Assembly (NCBI GenBank): GCA_963580285.1
Contig: OY757026.1
Span: 65,597,396 to 65,661,395, forward strand
Reading direction: 5' to 3'
DNA: 64,000 bases
Source of the DNA: Lucinisca nassula
Taxonomy: Eukaryota > Mollusca > Bivalvia > Lucinida > Lucinidae
Shown: piece after piece, positions 41,701 to 50,936 of the stretch
How the letters are laid out: the number at the start of each line of letters is the position of its first letter
Numbering within the stretch: the stretch's first letter is position 1
Notes under the pieces: generated by a model
Databases searched by the model: none
What the model was told of the DNA's origin: nothing
The model's input: only the letters and a program-made list of their open reading frames with translations
Made by a program: the position numbers and the translations under genes

Positions 41701-42343
41701 CACCTTAGAGGGAACGGTCCTCGAAAATGTGAATTCCATTAAATACCTTGGTGTGACAATCACTCACGATTTGAGATGGAATACACACATTAGCAATATG
41801 TGTACAAAGGCGAATAGAACACTTGGTTTCCTGAGGCGAAATCTTCATCAGTGTCCTCAGGATGTGAAAGAAACAGCATACAGGGGACTTGTTCGCCCAA
41901 TCTTGGAATATGGTAGTTGCATCTGGGACCCAAGCGGAGTGGTCCTAAATGAAGAAATTGAAAAAGTTCAGAATAGAGCTGCTAGATTTGTAACTGGAAA
42001 TTATTGCTTTGAAACTGGGAGCATGACTGGAATTCTAGGAAAATTAAGATGGGAGTCTCTAAAGAAAAGGAGAAGAGACAGTAGGCTCATACTCTTATAC
42101 AAAGGTCTAAAGGGTGCTGCCAGCATTCCAACAGATGACCTTGTTCCCCCAGCTAGGCATTGTAGAAAACACCATTCAATGACGTTTCAGACCCTTACTG
42201 CAAGAACGGATATTTATAAAGAATCGTTTTTCCCCCGAACCATTAGAGATTGGAATGCCCTTCCCGATTCTATTATTTTGACGGCTGAAGGTGCTGAGGA
42301 TTGTGTAGCTAAGTTTACATCTTTGGTTAGAGCTAGGGACTAA
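38795..42343 (+). CDS. LINE polyprotein: 2A / PHD / endonuclease / reverse transcriptase
   Basis: 1182 residues, uninterrupted from ATG 38795. Residues 1-20 are a hydrophobic, signal-like N-terminus. GDIETNPGP at 81-89 fits the 2A consensus (D-x-E-x-NPGP), so translation should release the first 88 residues. Two PHD-type Cys4-His-Cys3 fingers follow: about 93-143 (CGVCKKYC...HFHASC...WYCKDC) and 147-197. The apurinic-type endonuclease spans about 246-465, with N250/N252, E277 (QETK), D387/N389 (GDFN) and S458-D459-H460 (SDHD). The RT spans about 680-960, with motif [11 protein letters not shown] at 821-830, motif [15 protein letters not shown] and catalytic FADD at 910-913. PHD domains in CR1-like elements and 2A sequences in non-LTR elements are both known; this puts them in one frame. 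All key residues are present, so it may be active. Confidence 0.92.
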   Translation: MKVSLLPMVLILWFTLWKLSNRTQPDDGNQECRIAKEQHCDKTSQYLAVTRKLGNKRRSEGLRNFKSSGGTNLVILLILAGDIETNPGPRFRCGVCKKYCKDSQKWVECEDCEKHFHASCSELDENQLLELEIGIGTWYCKDCKADCGLCSGDVLNEHKAVQCDQCEMWIHTDCAFLSDAEYGKLVNSSCSWICPKCEFFNFSDSFFSEPIELEERNKFEPLSKEKGVKSPTTDMRKPNFVKGLKLCSININGLRGKILELLAFLDTHQPHIVAIQETKIDSSIMTSELFPETCEYSVYRKDRNTHGGGVMLLVHRDIPHMPFMELENDSESVWVKVFANKTSHFIASWYRPPNDTVENFHLFKDQLDRIKSQNKGKKLPAVHVLGDFNFREIVWPGRLSKQGTMLSPSEGQVLVDIMNDHGLEQVVDFPTRDRNTLDLILTTLPGQFGDIQSPDKLSDHDIVSGFLKIFIPPIKKPRRKVYLYQKGDYETMRKDALKFAREKYFNGHSDARSVQENFDLIKSFIQASSENHIPSKTSRSVSSIPWITPEIRRKIRRRNKIHAKAKKSGSGKLRAKFENLRREIKNDIKNQHDQYVNNLVGDVKANPRDFYRYINSQKKDRQGIPPLNKRGGNGVAESDSERAEELVGQFNDAFNKTEFNEVPLTGRSAPFMENIVVSSAGVIKLLKGLNPSKALGPDELHPRVLKELANELGPVFAHLFQQSLDTGEIPKEWLLANICPLFKKGDRALARNYRPVSLTCVLCKLLEHIVCSNIMAHLDEHKLLSDRQHAFRKRHSCETQLSTVINDWAKILDKGGQVDTFILDFEKAFDTPPHELLKSKLFGYGIGGKTLKWIDSFLCYRKQRVVVNGESSVWAPVLSGVPQGTVLGPLLFSLYINDISTDIDSEIRLFADDCVCYREIRDTDDSLKLQADIDRLGCWARKWGMRFQPVKCNIMQITRKRSNKVEASYTLEGTVLENVNSIKYLGVTITHDLRWNTHISNMCTKANRTLGFLRRNLHQCPQDVKETAYRGLVRPILEYGSCIWDPSGVVLNEEIEKVQNRAARFVTGNYCFETGSMTGILGKLRWESLKKRRRDSRLILLYKGLKGAASIPTDDLVPPARHCRKHHSMTFQTLTARTDIYKESFFPRTIRDWNALPDSIILTAEGAEDCVAKFTSLVRARD
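39035..39061 (+). other. 2A ribosome-skipping peptide
   Basis: Encodes GDIETNPGP, preceded by the hydrophobic run NLVILLILA. The skip is expected between Gly88 and Pro89. The broken copy at 55913-60043 carries ETNLGP, losing the essential Pro of NPGP. Confidence 0.85.
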
Positions 42344-42426
42344 CTTCCCATATCACAGGTCCTGGTGTATGAATGTCATTTGACGTGTCACCAGTAACAA
42401 TTCTGATTCTGATTCTGATTCTTTGG

Positions 42427-42904
42427 TGTTACAGATGTTAGAGGCGCAATGGCTCCAAAACAGCGCTTGCACACCTGGCAATTTCTTTTGAAATTTGCTT
42501 CCAGAGCTTTTGCATTTGGACATTTTCTGTACGTTTGATGGACCAAACCTCAAGCGCCTGTGCTTTGACCTGATGATGAGAGATGTTGATGTAAATTTTG
42601 GCTTCCTTTATGAATATGAAGTAAATTACATTTACTGGCTTTCATGCCTATGAATATGACGCACAAAACCTTTTTTTAATTACTTATTTCCTTACTCATC
42701 CTCTTTTCCAAATTCTCAACATTTCTGAAATTTTACAAAGCCTGTAAACGCTCGCATCAGTTATAGACTGAAATAAAATTGTGAACTAATCAAGCGTCTC
42801 ATAGACCAAACACTTCATGGAACAAGACAGTTACCCGAAAAGATGGAGTTCATAGTCTAGTAATGCTACGTCTATCTATCTACTGATACTGGGTCGGTCA
42901 CATT
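42427..42904. other. No recognised feature
   Basis: AT-rich, no repeat or ORF support. Confidence 0.35.
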
Positions 42905-43215
42905 TGACCGTTAAACCCCTGTCACACCAGGGCTGCGTTCTCACGGCGTCCAAGAAAAATGCAGAACGCCGAGGTGCGCGCAGTACGATCGCAAACATCG
43001 CCGTAGCAACGCAGTGGCGTCGCCAGTAGACGCGTTGGGATCGCATAGAACGCCAAGCGACGGCGCGCATTTTGAGCATGCTCAAAACAAACGCCGTCGC
43101 TCGGCGTTCTGATCAGAGCGCAGTGAGGTCGCCGTAAGGTTGCCATAGAAGCGCAGTAAGGTCTCCTACAACGCTACAGGAGCTCGGCAGGGGCGCACAG
43201 AGGTCTCCTACAACG
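42905..43215. repeat. GCG-rich degenerate repeat
   Basis: CCCCTGTCACACCAGGGCTGCGTTCTCACGGCG, then short diverged GCAACGCAG/GCGTCGCC/AGGTCTCCTACAACGC modules. A related segment in reverse orientation is at 52440-52786 (ends GTGTGACAGGGGC). Composition differs sharply from the AT-rich surroundings. Confidence 0.55.
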
Positions 43216-43800
43216 CCATATAACACTCATTCTCAAATGAATTGGGATTTTAGCCGTTTAAAATGACAAATTATAAAGTTACTTAAATTCAGTCACCGAT
43301 ATGTTCACAATAAAGTATTGACATGTACCTATACTCAGTTAAAATTCCTTGATCAAGAAATGAAAAGTTATTTCACCCCAACAGTTAGAAATATGTCGGT
43401 ATTTTGATAAATTTTGATTGTGAGAAATGTACGCTACAATCTATTTGTTCGTTACCCGCTTCTTTAACATCACAAAAATCAAGAGACTGCAGCTCGCAAT
43501 GACAGAAACTTACGACCGGGTTATTAAGCGGGAACAAAATTGAACATATGGTCATATATATGGTAAAGAAATGAATAACCATTTTGAATAAAATTCAGGG
43601 TTGGTTAGAGAATACAGAAAAAGAAATAGTTTTCTGAAAACATACAACTTTCGTTTTGTTTTAAGAGAAGCACATAATAGCTAGATCACTTACGACTATT
43701 GCATTTGAACAGGTATTGAGTGGTAAATAAGGAACACAAGCAATATTACTTTAGATAAAAGATCAACATAAGCAATAAGTTTATATGAATTATATGTAAA
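43216..43800. other. No recognised feature
   Basis: AT-rich, no domain-bearing ORF. Confidence 0.35.
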
Positions 43801-46095
43801 AAGTCGCGGACATTACAGTGATTTTGTTTCTATAAGTCAAGTAGTCTACTATCGCGATTAACTGACAATATAGCTGTTAGTGTCATTTTCATTCAATATT
43901 TGGATCTAACTAATGTAACAGTGCATGTTCAGTCATATGCTTTTAAAACATGGTGTCGCTGTTACGCAAGAAAGCCGCGGTATATACTTTTATGTATAAA
44001 AATGCTCTCCTGACAGATAAACTGCGTTCTTAAGGCAGCCGAAACATTAAAAGACATATCTCTCAAACATAAACACACAACAATCGCACGGCCTTGTGTT
44101 CTCAACAATCAAGTATGTAAAATTAATGATAGAACTGCGAGAATTCAGTATCGAACATTACAGTGCATTCGAGAGCAATATTTTTCTATTCAAAAGTCTT
44201 CAAAATGTAACCAATTTGTCTACCAGCTTGAAGAAAGTAACACGCTTTGTAGAGTTTGTGAAAAGTTCTAAGAAATGTAAACATATGCATGTCTGTAAAT
44301 GGCAGCTATAATGGTCTCGGTCATTACCATACACGGTAGAGGGACATCCTATGCCACTTTACCATTTCTACATATAAAATTGAAAAGGAATCTGATATTA
44401 TATTTGTTGTATCTAGTTAACATAATCAAGAGTAAACCAGCATACCCTCAAACAAACATATTTATTTTAGGTTGGGATGTTTGATACAATTTGTAATGTT
44501 CGATACCATAATTTTAGTAACATAAACTGCACTTACAATGTTTTTAACATTCAAAATATGCATTTGGAAACACAAATTGGAGAGCTGAAGTGCCTTCTTA
44601 ACATTGCACAATTCATATTGAAATATTCATTCTGGCAAATAATATTTGGGAAAAGATTATAAGCTATGGGACTCAAATCCAAAATAGAAGATAAGTAATA
44701 AATCTTGAATCAACATTGTTACTGTTTGCAGCTATTGGTAGAAATGTAGCAAACATGTATATCACTAAATGTGTTCATTTTACACAAATAAGGTTGCACA
44801 ATTCGTCACCTTAGCGCAAAAAGTCAATAACTCCAATATAAATGTATTGGAGTTATTGACTTTTTGCGCTAAGGTCACGAATTCAAAATAGCTAATTTAT
44901 TTGCAGTCATTATCCCTGGACAGTCAACATAGCAAACCTGTCATGTTCGATACCAAATGTAGCGGACATTTCATCGTATACTTCCACTGCTTATTGCAAT
45001 AGAATAATGATCTTGCTAGGGTGCAAATGTTGCTCATTAATAATGATTTTTGGTGGAACCAAATTAATTGAACAATATTTTATTGTGGCAAATAATATTG
45101 GAAAAAGATAAAAAGTTTCTATGCAGATATTTAAAAACAAAATATGACTTCTGTTTTCCCTTAACTGTGGTATTGTCTGCCGACTCCCCCACCCATCAAA
45201 CACCGGAAAAGGCAACCATGTCATCTGCAGTCACTTTCTACTACGTAATCTGGTAATGGAAAACCGTGCCACGTGAGAGCAATGTGATCAAGCTGTTCGA
45301 CTAACAGTTTTCGGTATTGAACATTACCGGTCTCGAACATTACAAAACACAGGAAATGAGGGAATTTCAACATCAAAATATTATTTTCGTTCCAGATGGT
45401 GTATTTGTGTTAGTCACACATTACGGGAGTTTAATTCAATCTAGCATTTTTTGTCCATACATACGTAATAAGCCTGGTATAATGATCGCGAACATTACAT
45501 GCATTTTTGCAACAAATGCATGCACATTTGTGTATGGCAAGTATTTTTAATTTCCTATTGTACAGGTAACATCAAACGACCTTATATGTTTATTATAATA
45601 TAGAATCTCCATTTGGTCATGTTTCTGTGTATAAAAACCTAAACGTTGTTTTGAAAATTCAAGAAGAAAAACGTCGTCTCGTACATTACAATGCTTAATT
45701 AAATTTCGGCGACAGCCATACTCGGGTAAAAATACTTAGTTAGACTCTATGTGGTCCTACTAATGGTAGTTATTTCCCTATCCAGAATATGCAAATTTTA
45801 TGGAAACCACCTAACCCTTTCCTGTCTAGTGGAATCGCAAATATGTAAGTGTGCAAACAAAGAGAATTCGAAAAGCGGCAGTCTCGAACATTACAAAATC
45901 AGGTTTTCCCGTGGCTCATTTTCCCTGAAAAGGTACTTTTCTACAGGAGGTTTATCATGATATCTTTGAAACCTGTTGTTCTGTCATATAAACGTAAGCA
46001 TTGGGTAAAAATGACTGCTTGGTTTCAGAAAATATACGGCGACTGCAATATCCCAATTCATTTGAGAATGAGTGATAAGCTCCGCTTTTATAATT
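43800..46095. repeat. Unclassified segment with recurrent GTCTCGAACATTACA motif
   Basis: Near matches to TCTCGAACATTACA occur at 43807, 44151, 45312, 45330, 45487, 45676 and 45881 on plus and at 44491 and 44941 on minus. Between them the sequence is AT-rich and non-coding. A 38-bp hairpin lies at 44801-44882. No terminal repeats or transposase found, so the boundaries are those of the motif cluster. Confidence 0.5.
44801..44882. repeat. Near-perfect hairpin, 38-bp stem
   Basis: ATTCGTCACCTTAGCGCAAA (plus 18 more) pairs with 44845-44882; one mismatch; loop TAAATG. Confidence 0.85.
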
Positions 46096-46107
46096 GATTA
46101 ACTGATT

Positions 46108-46145
46108 GATTGATTTGATATTTAACGTCCCAGTCAACACTGTAT
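46108..46145 (-). repeat. SINE-like (AAAC)n 3' fragment
   Basis: TTGATTTGATATTTAACGTCCCAGTCAACACTGTA. The following 46146-46760 is unannotated AT-rich DNA in which ACCGGTAATTAGTA-like words recur. Confidence 0.5.
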
Positions 46146-46767
46146 CCCCTATGTACTTATTACCGGTGTATACTAATTACCGGTGTATTCTGTTTTACCC
46201 GAAATACTAACGCGTGCATTAACATCATTCGGAATTTCTCACATCATTGTTTACAAGACATTTTCCTCTCAGTCTGTATTAAGAAAAAAATATATCAGAC
46301 CTGTCCGTTTCTCAGGGTAAGTGACTTCTTTTATCTGTAATCATATATAATGATGTTCTGTTTTGTCTAGTTAATAAAATGGTATACTTCATAAAACATG
46401 CTGTACAAACAAAAAAATAAGCTTTCAAACAGGCTCTTTTTGCTTTCATTTTGAAGGCAAATAACTATTTCATTACAGAAACTCATTCAATGTAGGCTCT
46501 TATACCCGAATAACTTTCTACAGGATTTGTTTATATATACACCGGTAATTGGTAACACCGGGCATGCCAGATGGTGGCAGGGGTAGTCTAATATAAATAA
46601 ACAATTAAGCCGGTTGGAGTTTATTTTGAAAAAATATATTGGTTATTTCCGTTGAAGGAATGAAACAATAGTTTGACTAGACACAATTTATCCGAATCGG
46701 TAGAACAGTTTGTTTCATATACTTAGTTGAACAGTTAATACACCGGCAATTAGTAACACCAGTATAC

Positions 46768-47033
46768 ATGTCATTTTGGAGACGTTGCTTCCAATTTTGT
46801 ATGACTTTTACCCGACTTTGATATGAAATACATCTCAAGCCCTGTCGCCCAATGAAATCAATAGAGTTTACACGTATAAGCATGTTTACACCAATACAGT
46901 TTACACGTATCTCGCACCGCTTTGCCTGGGCAGGCTTAGATACTCTAAGCGGTTTACAAGTACTCGTGTGAGGTCGGTTTCAGCTCTGCGTGGAAGCATC
47001 ATGCAGCCCATCTATTTCTTCCAGTCCCGGTGG
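46768..47033 (-). mobile_element. SINE-like (AAAC)n repeat at left edge of long-TIR element
   Basis: CATTTTGGAGACGTTGCTTCC through CATGCAGCCCATCTATTTCTTCCAGTCCCGGTGG. Its continuation (GAGGGGGCCGCCCG) is found at 52036, beyond the inserted 5-kb element. Confidence 0.65.
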
Positions 47034-48130
47034 CACGCCTACGGAACGATAGAATGCGTAACCATTGGTTAAGAACGTGAAGCAATTAGAGCGACATCCG
47101 GTTAGGAATTAGATCGCTAAGAAAGGTAAAGAAACTGTGCAGTTTCTGTGTTTCATAAGTTATATAATTTTTACGAGGAAGTTATTTAAAAAACGGGGAA
47201 TTACATTCAGGAGCCCATTGATATCGGCATCTTTGGAGTAAATACCAAATCCCGTACTTAACACATTTTGGCTAAATTTAGTTTCTCCTGCTGAAGGTGA
47301 ACTCAAGCGTTAGAAAACGAGTGGTTTTTCGAGGTGTTTGTTGCCTTTTATTTATTACTGCGCTTTGCTACAAGTTCAGCGTATTAACATGCACACACAA
47401 TAAACATATATGGTTATATGTGTTGTGGATATTTTGCTTGTCAATGCAGCACTAGCGAGAAATCACCAGGGAAAAGGTCGAAAATGGTTGGTTACGCATT
47501 AGATCTATAGAAATGATAACAAAACTTGCATCTATAAAGCGGATCTGTTTTCATCTCCACGGCCCCAGAATCACCCGCACCTTGTTCTACGGAACCATTT
47601 TTAGCCAACCTGATAAGCAGTGCGCTATTGATTCGATACTGACATAGTATTTTATGGAAACATTTTCAGTCTCCAGAATCATAGTACCGAATGATTTTCA
47701 CTGACTTTTACGCTGTGTTTGTTTTATCAATGGTCCGGTAATTGCCTGAAATGAAATTAAACAGGTTTTGGAGTTTTAATTTCTGCGAAGAACTCCTCAT
47801 CTGCCAAAATTTGCTGGTTACGCATTAGAACGTCTGGTTAAGCATTCGATAGCCAGAGAGGAGAAAATCTCACCAGTTGCTGCCTAAGTAAATGCCAGCA
47901 GCTTACTACAATAAAAGGTGGTCTACATATGATTTCTAAATTATGTTAAAATCACCAGAGAAAGAAAGCCGTGATGAAAAATACTTTTTCTGGACAAGAC
48001 CATTAAATGTCTGGGTATCATGCTTATCTGACCGAATGACGCACAGATTCATAAATAAGAGGTCATTACTTGCTTTTGTAGAAAACAAAATGGCCAGCTT
48101 ACGCTTTTTAATGGCGATTAAATCTATATC
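47034..48130 (+). repeat. Left long terminal inverted repeat
   Basis: Complement of 50937-52030 with scattered substitutions and small indels. The match ends at AATCTATATC. Its ORFs are not conserved between the two arms, so coding is unlikely. Confidence 0.85.
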
Positions 48131-48295
48131 GTGTTTCTATGGTCAAGCATTAGAGAGCCAGGTTGAGCATAAGACACCCATGGTTATAAACTTGGTGCTT
48201 ATAAAAAATAGAAGTAAAGCAATGATCAGGAATCAATACCAGCTGGCTATCCAAAATGCGATACATACAATCAGTGACAAACAATAACATAAATA

Positions 48296-48346
48296 AACCG
48301 CCAAAGAAGAACCGCCTTGTAACAGTCAGTGAAAAGAATTCCACTG
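48296..48346 (-). repeat. Penelope-type terminal fragment
   Basis: Minus strand CAGTGGAATTCTTTTCACTG and AAGGCGGTTCTTCTTTGGCGG match 60665-60720. Confidence 0.6.
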
Positions 48347-49515
48347 GGAATTGTTTGTCAATCGACCCAAAGGTGCTCAGAAGAAAAGCTGTTCTATGCT
48401 TAAGTGCACGTGAATATCACTGACTTGTCGGGACAACTATTAGAATGAAAATAGTCGCAGTGAGGTCAGACTGTTGTGAAAAACTAAAGATGGTTATCTT
48501 GGAAACATAGGATGGGCTTGGCAAAGAGTGTAGACCCTGATCAGACGCTGCAGAATCCGGCGTCTGGTGAAGATGTACACTATTTGATTGGACACTGGAA
48601 TTTAAGAGATTAATGAAACAGTTTAAGACTATTTCTCCTACCTACACTCGGAGGCAATAGACCCACCAGTCCTTTGTTGTTGTTTTTTTAAATCACATTA
48701 TATTTTGTGCAGAAATGAGAAAAGTATCACAATTTTTCATCTTAAAAGTTTCGTTTTTTTGGCGATAAAGGTTACATTGTATTTGTATAGGCGTGTTTTC
48801 GTAATGATTATTCAAAGAAACAAAATGATGTGGAGAAAACAAATGTCTACAACCTTTTTAGTACTAAATACAATATTATCAATAGTCGGTCGATAGTGAA
48901 CAAAAAACTGGACTTTTGGCTTAATGTAAACTGCCTAATCACTGCCTAGATACATCCGTGAGAAAATATTGCTCCATATTCAAAACGGTTTCAAAAGTTC
49001 CTCATATCTAAACATGATACTGCAGATGGAAGAAAATATTATAACTTGTATATTCTATCAATTTATTATATCTATATTTTTTCCTCATATCTAAAATGAC
49101 ACTGCCGATGAAACAAAATGTTATAGCGTGTATGTTTTATTAAGAAGGAAGATTAGATCATGGAAGATTAGCTGAGGGCCTCGTGGAAGATTAGCTATTA
49201 CATGTATTTTTGTATGTGCTAAATGTTGCTACCCTCACTAAATAAAGTCCTTACTTACTTACTGACTGACTGACTGACTTACTTACTTACTTCTCTCAAT
49301 TTATTTAATGAACGCACCTGTCCTCCTGTTTACTCAAAATTTATAAATTTTACAAATGGATTCTGGTTCGTCTTGATTAACATGATTAAGAATATATGGT
49401 GTGTCATTCTTGCTCTGTTTGTATTAATAAGAAGTTGGTTTTAGAAAATATCTTTATCTTATCGTTTTGACAGTTAGCATAGAACTCACGGGATCTCCGA
49501 TCTGGGTTATCGATC
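48347..49515. other. Interior of long-TIR element, mostly unannotated
   Basis: One MITE core fragment at about 48520-48580 (GTAGACCCTGATCAGACGCTGCAG) and an ACTG/ACTT simple repeat at 49250-49290. A short duplication (CTCATATCTAAA..GA(T/C)ACTGC(A/C)GATG) lies at 49002 and 49084. No coding evidence. Confidence 0.45.
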
Positions 49516-49589
49516 ATGATACAGACATATATTTTGGGGGCATGCGCAGTCCCAGGAGTAGGATATTCCGGCTACCTATTTGCTTTGCA

Positions 49590-49905
49590 GAGGCGAGCTA
49601 AAACAAATACGCCTTTCTTTTGCGTTACTATGCCTTTTTTCGCATTACTACGCCTTTTGATTCGCGTAAAAACGCCTTTGATTCGCATCACTGCGCCTTT
49701 CTTTTGCGTTACTACGTCTTTCTTTTGCATTAGTATGCACTTTTTCGCGTTACTACGCCTTGTTTTTGCGTTACTACGCATTTTTTTGCGTAGCTTCGCC
49801 TTCTGATTGGCGTAACTGCGTCTTTTGTTTTGCGTTTCTACGCCTTTGTTGCGTTATTACGTCTTTTGTGTCGCGTTACTACGCCTTTACGGTATTTTAT
49901 TTTCT
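49590..49905. repeat. Degenerate GCGTTACTACGCCTTT array
   Basis: About a dozen diverged units of 22-28 bp built on GCGTTACTACGCCTTTCTTT and GATTCGCGTAAAAACGCC. The ORF across it is a low-complexity by-product. Confidence 0.65.
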
Positions 49906-50264
49906 CCTACATAAGCCAAATAGACCCATCTTCTTTCTTATGAATGTTTTCATTGCTCTTAAAGGAACTCATTTTTGATTTTTATTTGCCTTCACTGCAG
50001 CTGGTGTTGTGCCGTGTGGCGGCCGTAAAACGTCTCCCCGTACATCAACCATAGTGCAGTTTATATTTTACTTTTGGTCCTTTGAGATCAGCGTGAATAT
50101 TCTGAGAAATCGGAAATAAATTATTGGTTTAGACTCATATTCTAGACAGGTTTTTATTTATTTTGACCCCATTTTGATTTATATCAGTCTTTGAATCGAC
50201 TGCCTATTCGAAATTTGCAAAATTGCAGTATGTTTCCTCTGGCTTTCTTTGCCGGATCATTACA

Positions 50265-50310
50265 GGGTCACTGATGAGGCTTTATTAGCCGAAACTACGT
50301 AGTATGACCC
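50265..50310 (+). ncRNA. Hammerhead ribozyme A1
   Basis: GGGTCA (stem I), CTGATGA, GGCT-TTATT-AGCC (stem II), GAAA, CT-ACGT-AG (stem III), TA cleavage site, TGACCC (stem I, perfect complement). Complete core; predicted cut between 50304 and 50305. The nucleotide before the cut is A (a GUA-type triplet), permitted by the NUH rule but less common than GUC. Confidence 0.85.
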
Positions 50311-50647
50311 ATCTTCTTTCTTATGAATGTTTTCATTGCTCTTAAAGGAACTCATTTTTGATTTTTATTTGCCTTCACTGCAGCTGGTGTTGTGCCGTGT
50401 GGCGGCCGTAAAACGTCTCCCCGTACATCAACCATAGTGCAGTTTATATTTTACTTTTGGTCCTTTGAGATCAGCGTGAATATTCTGAGAAATCGGAAAT
50501 AAATTATTGGTTTAGACTCATATTCTAGACAGGTTTTTATTTATTTTGACCCCATTTTGATTTATATCAGTCTTTGAATCGACTGCCTATTCGAAATTTG
50601 CAAAATTGCAGTATGTTTCCTCTGGCTTTCTTTGCCGGATCATTACA

Positions 50648-50693
50648 GGGTCACTGATGAGGCTTTATTAGCCGAAACTACGTAGTATGACCC
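50648..50693 (+). ncRNA. Hammerhead ribozyme A2
   Basis: Identical motif 383 bp downstream; predicted cut between 50687 and 50688. Together with A1 it would release a 383-nt unit with 5'-OH and 2',3'-cyclic phosphate ends. Confidence 0.85.
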
Positions 50694-50936
50694 ATCTTCT
50701 TTCTTATGAATGTTTTCATTGCTCTTAAAGGAACTCATTTTTGATTTTTATTTCGTATCTGCAGTGTTAACGATCTTACCCTTAGCCTTTCACGCCTGAG
50801 TTTCTTAAACGGGTTCTCTCCATTTTTTTTATTTTGGGCAATTCTTGTTAATAGGGGATTTAGTCAAATTCATTTACATGATGGAGAACAGCTTTGATTC
50901 TCGGATGAGACGGTTCATTAATGGCCGTCCCATCCG

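Larger units (their letters stand above)
38540..42426 (+). mobile_element. Full-length CR1-like LINE
   Basis: 5' UTR, one intact ORF (38795-42343), short 3' UTR and a 3' tail of ATTCTG/TTCTGA repeats. The 5' UTR from 38648 matches the copy at 55913. Two similar blocks (TGAAGAGCCGGTGAGTTGTCAGAT and GGAAGAGCCTTGTGTTATCAGAT) suggest 5' UTR monomers. Microsatellite-like 3' ends are typical of the CR1/L2 group. The 5' boundary is approximate. Confidence 0.8.
49922..50751 (+). mobile_element. Hammerhead-ribozyme tandem repeat family A
   Basis: Two full 383-bp units plus a 64-bp partial unit. The left edge (49923 GACCCATCTTC) aligns with the base one position after the predicted cleavage point of the internal ribozymes. 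The right edge is ...CTCATTTTTGATTTTTATTT, the same 3' end as the copy at 56203-56442. The two units look nearly identical. Non-coding. It resembles retrozymes (short retroelements with hammerheads in tandem units) and Penelope-type terminal repeats. Confidence 0.75.

Noticed and set aside
47034..47045. Assigning the long-TIR element to Transib on the basis of CAC ends and a 5-bp duplication
   Set aside because: Only the first three bases fit; no Transib or RAG-like protein is encoded, so the superfamily is left open.
47943..48287. 114-codon ORF inside the left long TIR as transposase
   Set aside because: It is not preserved in the right arm, shows no known domain and crosses the inner TIR boundary.
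49516..49978. Phe-rich ORFs as a membrane protein
   Set aside because: They translate the degenerate GCGTTACTACGCC tandem array; low complexity, no start context or domain.
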